In this document: positions 25,704-33,535 of the stretch, in pieces
Numbering within the stretch: position 1 is the first letter of the stretch
Layout of the letters: the number at the start of each line of letters is the position of its first letter
Source: Pseudomonas helleri
Lineage (GTDB): Bacteria; Pseudomonadota; Gammaproteobacteria; Pseudomonadales; Pseudomonadaceae
Direction: 5' to 3'
Length of the DNA: 46,601 bases
Assembly: GCF_009600315.1 (NCBI RefSeq)
Contig: NZ_WIWC01000042.1
Coordinates: 1 to 46,601, forward strand
The notes under the pieces: model-generated
Seen by the model: only the letters and a program-made list of their open reading frames with translations
The model's database searches: none
Told to the model about the DNA's origin: nothing
Position numbers and translations under genes: made by a program

Positions 25704-25792
25704 TAAGGCTTTACTTCCAAGCTCATTTATTGTGCCCCGGTACGAAATGCACATTGTGTATAGTACGGGCCGCTTTGAGGAGAACGGAAGCA

Positions 25793-27040
25793 GTGAAGGT
25801 CATCGCAGTTAGGGGCACCCCCCTAGATTTCAGAGAGTCCCCAACCAGGCGGGACGACCCATCTGAAGAATCCCCAATTCAGGAAGCCGTGAACGTCATA
25901 GGGACAGCCGTCTTTGATGATGATGAGCGCCTAATGCCTTTGATTTCGGGCTACCTATCCCACGCGCTCCGGGAAGCCGATATATCCCAGCAGACGGCCA
26001 TCACCTATGGTCGCAACCTCGGGTACACCTGCGAGTACCTGATGAACCGCCGTGAGTTCCGTGATTGCGAGCGTGACTCAGCGTTCTTGGAAATCCGTAC
26101 CCACGTGATCGAGGAGTACTTCGCTCACCTACGCGAGGCAGAAGGTCTTTCCAAGACGACGGTGCGCAACCGGGATTCGTCTTTGATGGCGTTTTTCAAC
26201 GATTCTCTATGCCGGGGAGTGGACGACGTACCCGCGCCTCGTACCGCGCCTAACCCTTACACTGCCGGGTACCTATCTCCCCGTCCTAACAAGAACTTGG
26301 TGGTAGCCTGTTCCCTGAATAATCTCAGAGAGCTCATCCTGGCCACGCAGAGTGAGCGTGAGCGTTGCTTGCTCCAGTTCATGTACGACGCAGGCGTGCG
26401 CCGCTCAGAAGTCCCGCGAGTGACCCTCAAAGCCATCGATGATGCCCTTCAATTCCAGGACACGTTGTTCATCTCGCCTGGTGTCTCAGAACCGGTGAAC
26501 GCGGACTACTGCCCGCTGCATATTGATGGAAGCAAAGGCCCTGCGGACTCCTTCAAACCCCGTCAGACGTTGGTCAGCCGCGCCACGCTGCTGCGCATCA
26601 AGAAGTACCATGCTTCGCCGCTGTACAAAATGACTAAGCGTCAATTCAAGGGGGCTGAGAACACCCCTGCTTTCCTGAATGCGGAGGGGGGTGAGTACAC
26701 CCCTCGCTCGATCTCCAAGCTCTTGGAGCGCACATCCGAGCGAGCGCTGAACCTGCTGAAAATCGACAGGATGATCTCTCCCCACAAGTTGAGGCACGGG
26801 AACGCCTATGCCCTGTTGAGGACGCCAGACATTGGTAGTGATTACCTTGACCGGCTAGTGACCGTGCAAAAGACGCTGGGTCACTCGCGCCTCAGCACGT
26901 CGGAAACCTATACCCAGATCCCATACGACCTCTACCAGAAGCTCGTACGCCCCGGAACTGAAACCAAGACGAAAGCAGGCGAGATGGCCAAGCTTTCCCA
27001 ACAGACGCGCCTGAAAATTGATGCGGGAGATATGAAATGA
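25793..27040 (+). CDS. ginA: Tyrosine recombinase, first of the trio (GinA-like)
   Basis: Site-specific DNA recombinase with the complete catalytic set. I start it at the GTG at 25793 (GAGGAGA at 25777-25783); the open frame back to 25577 overlaps the thyA remnant and shows no domain. The 415-aa product has an N-terminal SAM-like DNA-binding domain (about residues 45-145) and a catalytic domain with Arg I in YDAGVRRSEV, Lys in DGSKGP, HxxR in SPHKLRHGNA, and His plus the nucleophilic Tyr in TLGHSRLSTSETY. A likely -10 TATAGT lies at 25759-25764. Its stop overlaps the next start (ATGA). GInt assignment rests on the gene order of three recombinases plus a small protein; Tn554-type tnpABC or a RIT element is the alternative. 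Confidence 0.85.
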   Translation: MKVIAVRGTPLDFRESPTRRDDPSEESPIQEAVNVIGTAVFDDDERLMPLISGYLSHALREADISQQTAITYGRNLGYTCEYLMNRREFRDCERDSAFLEIRTHVIEEYFAHLREAEGLSKTTVRNRDSSLMAFFNDSLCRGVDDVPAPRTAPNPYTAGYLSPRPNKNLVVACSLNNLRELILATQSERERCLLQFMYDAGVRRSEVPRVTLKAIDDALQFQDTLFISPGVSEPVNADYCPLHIDGSKGPADSFKPRQTLVSRATLLRIKKYHASPLYKMTKRQFKGAENTPAFLNAEGGEYTPRSISKLLERTSERALNLLKIDRMISPHKLRHGNAYALLRTPDIGSDYLDRLVTVQKTLGHSRLSTSETYTQIPYDLYQKLVRPGTETKTKAGEMAKLSQQTRLKIDAGDMK

Positions 27041-29385
27041 GTCGGCTGACTAGCGCTCAGGTAGATGCTGTCATTGAATCGTTTGTGGCCCGCGTCACTG
27101 ATGATCGTGAATCGTTGCTTAGGGTATGCCTCAGTAGGGGGGAGGACTTGGCCGTAGCCCCTAACTACGTCATTGAACAGACCAACCTCAGCCCAATGGC
27201 GATCTCTAAGCGCACTTCATACTTTGAGCCGATCTTCGATGCGATGCGCTCCGAAGGCATCATTGTCCCAGGTCACTCGTCGAACGCTTGCGATTGGCGC
27301 CGTAGGTTGCTTGCTTGGTATGAAGGCATGCCTATGGAGGAGAAGTTGGCCATCCCGGTGTTTGGCAATAGCATCAAGGATCGAGGCTTCTTGAGCGAGA
27401 TTCCTGAGTTATCAGGCTTCAATGGCGCGAGGACGAGATATGAACTCGTGAGGATGACATTCGAGGAGATCGTCGATGACCTCCGAAAGCTCGGCGTACT
27501 TGATTCCAGCTACCAAACTGTTGAGCAACGGGTTGCCTCGAAAACAGAGAGCAAACCCACTAAATCTTTGCGAGACGTCTTCAGCGCTTTGCGCTCAGTC
27601 CACATCCATCGCCTGTCTGACCTCGCAAGCCCGGAAGCGGAGCATCCCTTCCAGCACTTGCTGCACCTATTCAGCGCTTCATCAATGAAGAGCAGTAGTA
27701 CGTCTGGTCAAAACAACTTCATCGAGGCTTTTAAATACTTCCGAGCCTATCTCATGGAGGCCAACTACACAGGCCAGGAGGATATCCGGGAGCTGGTAAC
27801 GCCGTACTCCCTTCCTAAGCTCAGGGGATATCTCCAGGACAAGATCCTTGAGCGTTCACTGTCGACCAGCCACAGCAGTACCCTTATGAGCTCTGCTCGG
27901 AAAATGATGGCACGCGCTATCCAGATTGAGGGCCTGGGGCTGACCAGTTTCGTCGGTGCTGCAGGGTTTGATACTGAACGTGAGACTGACCAGTACAAGC
28001 CTTATCCCCAGGCTGTGCGAAACCGAATCTCGAAAGTCATTGAGCAAGAGATTGAGGAAACCAATCGCTTGGCCCAGCCTTACGTTCCAAGCCAGGTAGG
28101 GGAAAATCCGCTGAACCCTGACGGAAAAGTACGCCGAGGCTTTAACACTCTCGATAATGCGCGGTGGATTTTTGAGAACAAACTCGACTGCAAGCCCCTG
28201 AGCTTCGAATCCGTAGATAAAAACGACCCCTATCAACGGGCGTTTATGTCGATTATTTCGACTTCGTCAATTTCTATCTTCGAGGTTTATAAAAGCTGGG
28301 GCGTGCAGTATCAGATCGATGGTCGAGTCATTGCGCCATACATCGCTCGGCTTGCCCAGGTCACCGGCATGAACGCTGACTCTTTGCTTGGACTGGAGCT
28401 GGATGATTTCATTGAACGCCATGACTTAACCGATCGGCCTTGCTTGCTGTATTGGAAAGAGCGTTCTGAAGGCGCGAAGATGCTTCATCTCGATATTTTC
28501 CATGCGGAAATTTCTTGGCTGACGACGTCTCAAGGCCGTGTGGTCAAGAAAATCTTTGACGATGTGAAGCATCTGACCCGTGAGATCCGCTTGAATGCGC
28601 CTGTCGAGGCTCAGAACAAGCTCTTCATCTACCGTTCAAGCTCTCCCAGGAAATACGGTGTTGTAGATTCCTTTGAGAACTCTGGTGGCAACCAGCTCAA
28701 TAAGACCCTGGATAAGTTCTCTCAGGATCACGGGCTGCTTGACGAAGATGGCAATCCTCTCAAACTATCACCGTCACGTTTCCGACCAAGTTTCGTGAGC
28801 GAGCTGATCGAGCGCGGCGTCTCTCCGCGTGAGATTCAGGTGCTCCTGGGACATAAGAGCCTCAGCACCACCATGGCCTATCTGGATCAGATGGATTTCA
28901 ACCCCATGGCGCGCCGGATGCTGAACAAGGTTCTCCATGAAATGCAGCAAGACACGCTGGAGGAGGCCCCGAAGCTCATCCCGACCACGACTATCGAGTC
29001 CGCGCCTGAAGCTATGCCGCTGCGTTCTGGCCTGGCGACCTGCATGAACGTCTTTGATCCACCAGCATTCATCAAGGCTTTGGCAAGCTACGACCCCAGC
29101 AAGCCCTGCACGCTGTTTAACAAGTGCCTTTCATGCAGCAACAGCATCATCACGGTATCGCACCTGCCGGAGCTCTTCGCCATGCGGCGCGACTACCAAA
29201 GAATGATTGAGGTCAACCGGGTGCTCGATACGCCTTACGGAGCCGTCATCCTGGACAACCTTGATGTGCTGAACAACCTTCTAGATCCTGAGACATCGGA
29301 CTTTTCCGTAGAAGAGTTGACCAAGGCTGAGCGCCTCTCTGAAAACCTGCAGGTCAGTATTTTGACCGAGGGGGTAACGCTGTGA
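27037..29385 (+). CDS. ginB: Large tyrosine recombinase-like protein, second of the trio (GinB-like)
   Basis: A 782-aa protein translated from an ATGA overlap with ginA. Residues to about 430 are a large DNA-binding/assembly region without a named domain. The C-terminal part has the recombinase fold, but the catalytic set is incomplete: the box I position reads TGMNADSLLGL with Asn where Arg is expected, the HxxR position reads SRFR, while LLGHKSLSTTMAYLD keeps His and Tyr. Near the end a cysteine group (KPCTLFNKCLSCSN) may bind zinc. The size and Cys tail resemble TnpB of Tn554. It likely works as a complex with the other two recombinases. Confidence 0.82.
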   Translation: MSRLTSAQVDAVIESFVARVTDDRESLLRVCLSRGEDLAVAPNYVIEQTNLSPMAISKRTSYFEPIFDAMRSEGIIVPGHSSNACDWRRRLLAWYEGMPMEEKLAIPVFGNSIKDRGFLSEIPELSGFNGARTRYELVRMTFEEIVDDLRKLGVLDSSYQTVEQRVASKTESKPTKSLRDVFSALRSVHIHRLSDLASPEAEHPFQHLLHLFSASSMKSSSTSGQNNFIEAFKYFRAYLMEANYTGQEDIRELVTPYSLPKLRGYLQDKILERSLSTSHSSTLMSSARKMMARAIQIEGLGLTSFVGAAGFDTERETDQYKPYPQAVRNRISKVIEQEIEETNRLAQPYVPSQVGENPLNPDGKVRRGFNTLDNARWIFENKLDCKPLSFESVDKNDPYQRAFMSIISTSSISIFEVYKSWGVQYQIDGRVIAPYIARLAQVTGMNADSLLGLELDDFIERHDLTDRPCLLYWKERSEGAKMLHLDIFHAEISWLTTSQGRVVKKIFDDVKHLTREIRLNAPVEAQNKLFIYRSSSPRKYGVVDSFENSGGNQLNKTLDKFSQDHGLLDEDGNPLKLSPSRFRPSFVSELIERGVSPREIQVLLGHKSLSTTMAYLDQMDFNPMARRMLNKVLHEMQQDTLEEAPKLIPTTTIESAPEAMPLRSGLATCMNVFDPPAFIKALASYDPSKPCTLFNKCLSCSNSIITVSHLPELFAMRRDYQRMIEVNRVLDTPYGAVILDNLDVLNNLLDPETSDFSVEELTKAERLSENLQVSILTEGVTL

Positions 29386-31451
29386 ACCATGCTCTGATCC
29401 CTGAACTCGCTGCGTACAAACAGTGGCGTACAGCTGCTCACACCCTGCTGCTTGAGTTGCGCAGAAACATCGCCGATCCGACTCCTGTGTCGCTGGAAGC
29501 ACTCTCTTGGTACCAGGCGCTTATGGCGTTGCCTGTCAGTAAGACGTCCGTCTTGGGCGACGCCGTATGGGACTTCAATGACGATCATCCGAACGCAGCC
29601 AGGAACGTCCAAGGAGCCAAGCTACGGCTCAATTTTGAATCGTATCCATTGCTCAATCAGTCGGCGGTCTTGGAGGTCAAGGTGGCCCTGTATTGCTGGC
29701 TGAAGATGCCGGCGGCAACCCGATCGTTTGCCTCGCCAAGGAACATCAAGGCCAACACCGCCATTTCATGCATGAAGGCTGGATTGAGCTTCCTGGATAC
29801 GATGTCGGGGCAGGCGCGTCAGCTGATGACGGATGAGTTCTTCGAGGTTGCACACCATGGTCTGACGTACTTTGACACGGGTATGTACCGGGAGGCAGCG
29901 CTCATTCATCCCTACGCCTTTGGCCCTGATCTCAAGAAGTTCTTTACCTTGGTCAGGTCGCCATTTTTCGAGGAGCAGATTTTCGAAGAGCCACTGCCGT
30001 ACGTTCAGCTGGAGTCGCTGGCCTGGGCCAAGGTACTCAAGCACGTCCCTGATTCCGAGCGCACATACCGTATTCTGCCGAACGATGTGTTCGAGAAGGC
30101 TTCCCGCGAGGCGTCGTTCGCAGTCGTCGATTTCCTAAGCACTCTAGGGGAGCCTGTAGATGATCTGGTTGCCCTGCCCCGCCAAAATGCCAGTGGCTAT
30201 TCGTTGGCAAGGGCCCAGGAGCTGTCGCGGTATAACTTCGATCTCTACGTGGCTCTGCGGCTCCGCAGGAAAGGCTACGAGTCCGACGCGATGGCTGAAG
30301 CATTGGATGAGGTTCGACCTGAGTACCTGTCGCAAATCGGTCAGCATGATTTCAAGGCACCTGAAACCCTGGTCAAGCTCACCAGTGCGAGATTGGACGA
30401 TGAGTTTCGTCGGTACATCAATTTCGTCTCGTACAGTGCCTGCTATCTTGTGGCGCAGTACACCGGCATGCGGCCTTCAGAGCTTTCAGAGATCCTGGTT
30501 GAGTCGTGCATGGAGGAGGAGAGCGATTACTGGTTGCTGATCAGCAACGTGATCAAACATCGCCAAGGCTTGGCCAAGCTGTTCGACGACAAATGGATCG
30601 CGATTCCGATCGTGCGTGACGCGATTCGTGCTGCTTGCTTCATCGCTAAGGTGAAGCAAAACCCTTACCTGTTCTCCAGTGTGGACACCGTCGATCAGGA
30701 GGCTGAACCGAACTCGATGTCCTCCGTCGGCATCACTCGCCAGTTCAGCACGTTTTTTGAGGAGATTCTGACGGACGAGGAGTTCGAGAGCCTGGAGTTC
30801 TCACCTTACACGTTGCGGCACACCCTGGCCTATCAGATGGCCAGGGCAGAGCTTGGTCTTCCGTTTATCTCTCACCAGCTGAAGCATTTCGGTGACCTCA
30901 TCGGTAGTGCTGGCCAGAACAAGGCGTTCAGTGCGGTGACGCTTGGGTACGGAGCAATCGCTGAGATCTTGTCCAAGGGTGGGCGTTCTTCTAGTAAGGC
31001 GCCGACACAAATGGCGGAGGAGGAGTACATCCTGAGCTACTGCGATCCTGACGGTAACTACGCCGGCCCCAATGCAGAGAGCCACAAGGCGCGGATGAAG
31101 AAGGTGTTCAGCGGGTACATGGCGGCTGGCTACACCAAAGAGCAAATCATCGCCCAGATGGCCAAGAAGCGCATGGCGATCATCAATGTGGGACAAGGCT
31201 TCTGCTATGGCGGTCAGCGCGAGCTATTTGACGAGTCTCTTCCCTGCATCGGATCGCTGCGTTGCAATCCGAATCGGTGCAAAAACGCCGTTGTCACAAA
31301 GGCTCATGCCCCTAAATGGCGGGAGATCTATGTGCAGAACAGCTTGGCCTTGAGCTCTCCGAACTCAGCAGGCGCGGAGGAGGAATTGCGAGCGGCGATG
31401 GAGGAAGCCAAGGGTGTGTTGGAACATCTGGGTGAGGAGGTTGAGGTATGA
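29382..31451 (+). CDS. ginC: Tyrosine recombinase-like protein, third of the trio (GinC-like)
   Basis: A 689-aa protein starting at a GTG overlapping the ginB stop (GTGA). The catalytic region shows Arg I in YTGMRPSELSEIL, a YxxR in place of HxxR (SPYTLRHTLAYQ), a His in LKHFG and a candidate Tyr in VTLGYGAI. A C-terminal segment of about 45 residues is cysteine-rich (CYGGQ, LPCIGSLRCNPNRCKN), likely a zinc-binding or DNA-contact module. The N-terminal ~300 residues have no named domain. It is co-translated with ginB and ginD. Confidence 0.83.
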   Translation: MNHALIPELAAYKQWRTAAHTLLLELRRNIADPTPVSLEALSWYQALMALPVSKTSVLGDAVWDFNDDHPNAARNVQGAKLRLNFESYPLLNQSAVLEVKVALYCWLKMPAATRSFASPRNIKANTAISCMKAGLSFLDTMSGQARQLMTDEFFEVAHHGLTYFDTGMYREAALIHPYAFGPDLKKFFTLVRSPFFEEQIFEEPLPYVQLESLAWAKVLKHVPDSERTYRILPNDVFEKASREASFAVVDFLSTLGEPVDDLVALPRQNASGYSLARAQELSRYNFDLYVALRLRRKGYESDAMAEALDEVRPEYLSQIGQHDFKAPETLVKLTSARLDDEFRRYINFVSYSACYLVAQYTGMRPSELSEILVESCMEEESDYWLLISNVIKHRQGLAKLFDDKWIAIPIVRDAIRAACFIAKVKQNPYLFSSVDTVDQEAEPNSMSSVGITRQFSTFFEEILTDEEFESLEFSPYTLRHTLAYQMARAELGLPFISHQLKHFGDLIGSAGQNKAFSAVTLGYGAIAEILSKGGRSSSKAPTQMAEEEYILSYCDPDGNYAGPNAESHKARMKKVFSGYMAAGYTKEQIIAQMAKKRMAIINVGQGFCYGGQRELFDESLPCIGSLRCNPNRCKNAVVTKAHAPKWREIYVQNSLALSSPNSAGAEEELRAAMEEAKGVLEHLGEEVEV

Positions 31452-31954
31452 CAGTCCAGGCCTTTGATGCCAAGAATAAGCTCGACTACGACCGGAACAC
31501 TGAGCTGCTGGCTCAGGGGCTTATGCAGATTGCCTCTGATCCGAAACTGAAGCCGACGATGGCGGAGCTGAGCCGCATCACAGGCATTCATCGCAACACT
31601 ATCCGGCAACGTGACTTCCCGGCGCAGCGGCTTGAGGCGATCAAGGACAACCGTCGCATTGCAGTGCTTGCTCAGAGGGTCAAGGCTGAGAAGAAGCAGG
31701 ATCCTAAGACGATTCTGATGCAACGCCTTGAAAAGAGTCGATTGGAAGTGCTTTATTGGTTCAATAGGTATCAGGAATCTGAGAACTCTTGTGCCACGTT
31801 CAAGAAGAGATTGGACACTGTCCGCGAGTCTAGGGACTATTTCAATCAGGTCGCAGATGAGCTGCGCCGGAAGATCAAAGAGCAAGATGCCGAAATTCTG
31901 AAATTACGTGACGCGCTGGATTTGGTCAGCGCGAACCTTGAGGAACCGAAATGA
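31448..31954 (+). CDS. ginD: Small HTH/coiled-coil accessory protein (GinD-like)
   Basis: A 168-aa basic protein starting in an ATGA overlap with ginC and ending in an ATGA overlap with the third thyA. The N-terminal part has an HTH-like segment (TMAELSRITGIHRNTIRQRDF, residues ~37-57). From about residue 70 to the end it is charged and helical with heptad character, probably a coiled coil (FKKRLDTVRESRDYF, ELRRKIKEQDAEILKL). A small protein of this type is the fourth gene of GInt operons and plays the part of TnpC in Tn554-type elements: an essential accessory to the recombinases. Confidence 0.75.
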   Translation: MTVQAFDAKNKLDYDRNTELLAQGLMQIASDPKLKPTMAELSRITGIHRNTIRQRDFPAQRLEAIKDNRRIAVLAQRVKAEKKQDPKTILMQRLEKSRLEVLYWFNRYQESENSCATFKKRLDTVRESRDYFNQVADELRRKIKEQDAEILKLRDALDLVSANLEEPK

Positions 31955-32784
31955 AGATGTACCACGATTTGCTGGCCGACGTGCTAGAGAATGGCGTCGA
32001 GAAAGGCGATCGCACCGGCACCGGCACGCTGAGTGTCTTTGGTCGCCAATTCCGCCACAACCTGGAGGATGGCTTCCCGCTCCTCACCACCAAGAAGCTG
32101 CATTTCAAGAGCATCATCAACGAGATGATCTGGTTCCTGAATGGTGACACGAATACCAAATGGCTGAAGGAGCATGGTGTCAGCATCTGGGATGAGTGGG
32201 CAACTGAAGACGGTGACCTCGGCCCGATCTACGGCAAGCAGTGGACGGCCTGGCCTACCCAGGACGGCAAGACCATCAATCAGATTGACTACGTCATCAA
32301 CACGCTCAAGACGAACCCGAACAGCCGTCGCATCCTCTTCCACGGATGGAACGTCGAGTACCTTCCCGATGAGTCTGTGAGCCCTCAGGAGAATGCCCGG
32401 AACGGGAAGATGGCTTTGCCACCGTGCCATCTGCTCTATCAATTCTATGTGGCAAATAATAAGTTGTCCGCGCACTTATATATTCGGTCTAGTGACCTAT
32501 TGCTTGGCAATCCCTACAATTTGGCTGGAGTTAGTTTTCTAACTCATATGCTCGCACAGCAGTGCGATTTGGGAGTTGGCGAAGTTGTAGTTACCATGGG
32601 TGATGCGCATATTTACTTGAACCATATTGAGCAAGTTAAGCTGCAACTGACTCGTGATCCGCGCCCTCTTCCAAAATTGGTGTTCAAGCGTAAGCCAGAG
32701 AGCATCTACGACTACAAATTTGAAGACTTTGAGGTTGTGGGCTATGACCCACATCCTCATATCCCCGCTCCTGTATCGATCTAA
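31951..32784 (+). CDS. thyA: Thymidylate synthase, island-borne full-length copy
   Basis: Makes dTMP from dUMP with methylene-tetrahydrofolate; the only complete ThyA in the window, so it presumably replaces the broken host gene. The 277-aa protein has GDRTGTGTLSVFGRQ, the catalytic Cys159 in ALPPCHLLYQF, the phosphate/dUMP motifs LYIRSSDLLLGNPYN and GDAHIYLNH, and FEDFEVVGYDPHPHI at the end. It overlaps the ginD stop (ATGA) and is thus the fifth gene of the recombinase operon. Composition changes inside the gene: line samples give about 62% GC in the 5' part but 43-48% from about 32440 onward, starting just after the catalytic Cys codon. It looks like a chimera of two thyA genes. Confidence 0.94.
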   Translation: MKMYHDLLADVLENGVEKGDRTGTGTLSVFGRQFRHNLEDGFPLLTTKKLHFKSIINEMIWFLNGDTNTKWLKEHGVSIWDEWATEDGDLGPIYGKQWTAWPTQDGKTINQIDYVINTLKTNPNSRRILFHGWNVEYLPDESVSPQENARNGKMALPPCHLLYQFYVANNKLSAHLYIRSSDLLLGNPYNLAGVSFLTHMLAQQCDLGVGEVVVTMGDAHIYLNHIEQVKLQLTRDPRPLPKLVFKRKPESIYDYKFEDFEVVGYDPHPHIPAPVSI

Positions 32785-32795
32785 CTGAGTCGATG

Positions 32796-32823
32796 CCTGG
32801 CTAGCCAATCTTGGTTGGCCAGG
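32796..32823 (+). terminator. Hairpin after the recombinase-thyA operon
   Basis: CCTGGCTAGCCAA (32796-32808) pairs with TTGGTTGGCCAGG (32811-32823), with two imperfect positions, starting 12 nt after the thyA stop. There is no T-run, so termination strength is uncertain. The rest of the 223-bp gap to 33007 shows nothing I can name. Confidence 0.5.
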
Positions 32824-33007
32824 ATGCGGGTGTCGAATGGCAAGTCTAGGCCTAGCCTCATCGTTTTAGACGTCTCTCCTGCAAGCGTCTGCCCAACACA
32901 TCTTGCACCAGCCCGCTTGGTGTAGACGGACGCTCGAAACACCCTGTCGAGACTATCGCGCTATTCGGTTTCGATGGCAGCTTGCTCCCCCTATGCTCTT
33001 GACTCGT

Positions 33008-33442
33008 CTAGGAGCAGCAACCAGAGCGAGCCCCAGCAGCGGGTTCGAACAGTGACTCAACAATCGTACAGTCTGGAGTGTTCGAGCCTAGGCATGTTGA
33101 CTCACACGTGCCTGCCATTGAGAGCAGCTCTATCCGGATCTGCTGGAGCTTAGCTACCTTAGATTCCACTTCTGCCAAGTGCTTCTTGACCACCGACAAC
33201 GCATCAGCACACGGACGATCAGCATCTGCCGCGAGCGCAATGAGTTCGCGGATATCGTCGAGTGGAAAGCCCAGTTCACGATTCTGCCGGATGAAGATGA
33301 GTCGTGACCGATGCTTTTCGGTATAGATTCGATGCCCCCCTGTCGACCGTAGGGCCGGAGGGAGAAGGCCTATTTTCTCGTAGTAGCGAATCGTTTCAAT
33401 GTGGCAACCCGTTGATTTCGACAGCGCTCCGATTCCTGACAT
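33008..33442 (-). CDS. MerR-family thiol-metal-type regulator
   Basis: A 144-aa one-component regulator. It has the winged HTH (IGALSKSTGCHIETIRYYEKIGLL), a dimerisation helix (ADALSVVKKHLAEVESKVAKL), and cysteines at 78, 113, 117, 125 plus a C-terminal Cys pair. Cys78, Cys113/117 and Cys125 align in spacing with the three Hg(II)-binding cysteines of mercury MerR, so a soft metal(loid) effector is likely. It is divergent from an ACR3-like permease, whose promoter has the MerR-type 19-bp spacer. The effector is not proven: mercury, arsenic(III), antimony and others are all possible. Confidence 0.85.
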   Translation of the reverse strand: MSGIGALSKSTGCHIETIRYYEKIGLLPPALRSTGGHRIYTEKHRSRLIFIRQNRELGFPLDDIRELIALAADADRPCADALSVVKKHLAEVESKVAKLQQIRIELLSMAGTCESTCLGSNTPDCTIVESLFEPAAGARSGCCS

Positions 33443-33463
33443 CCAAACTCCCCAAGCATTTTC

Positions 33464-33494
33464 TTGAACCTGTAGTAGCTACAGATATTAACCT
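33464..33494 (+). promoter_or_regulatory. MerR-type promoter with operator in a 19-bp spacer
   Basis: A -35 TTGAAC (33464-33469) and a -10 TAACCT (33489-33494) are 19 nt apart, the over-long spacing that MerR activators untwist. The spacer holds the perfect dyad CTGTAG-TAG-CTACAG (33470-33484). It faces the permease gene at 33536 and lies next to the divergent merR-type gene. Confidence 0.8.
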
Positions 33495-33535
33495 GCTCAA
33501 TCGAAAAATGATTTCACGCGTTTTAAGGGCATTCC

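Noticed and set aside
25577..25792. 5' extension of the ginA frame
   Set aside because: It overlaps the real thyA coding frame and has no recombinase similarity; the GTG at 25793 has a good ribosome site.
25793..31954. Phage origin for the island
   Set aside because: No capsid, terminase, portal, tail or lysis genes were seen; the recombinase trio and cargo fit an integrative island.
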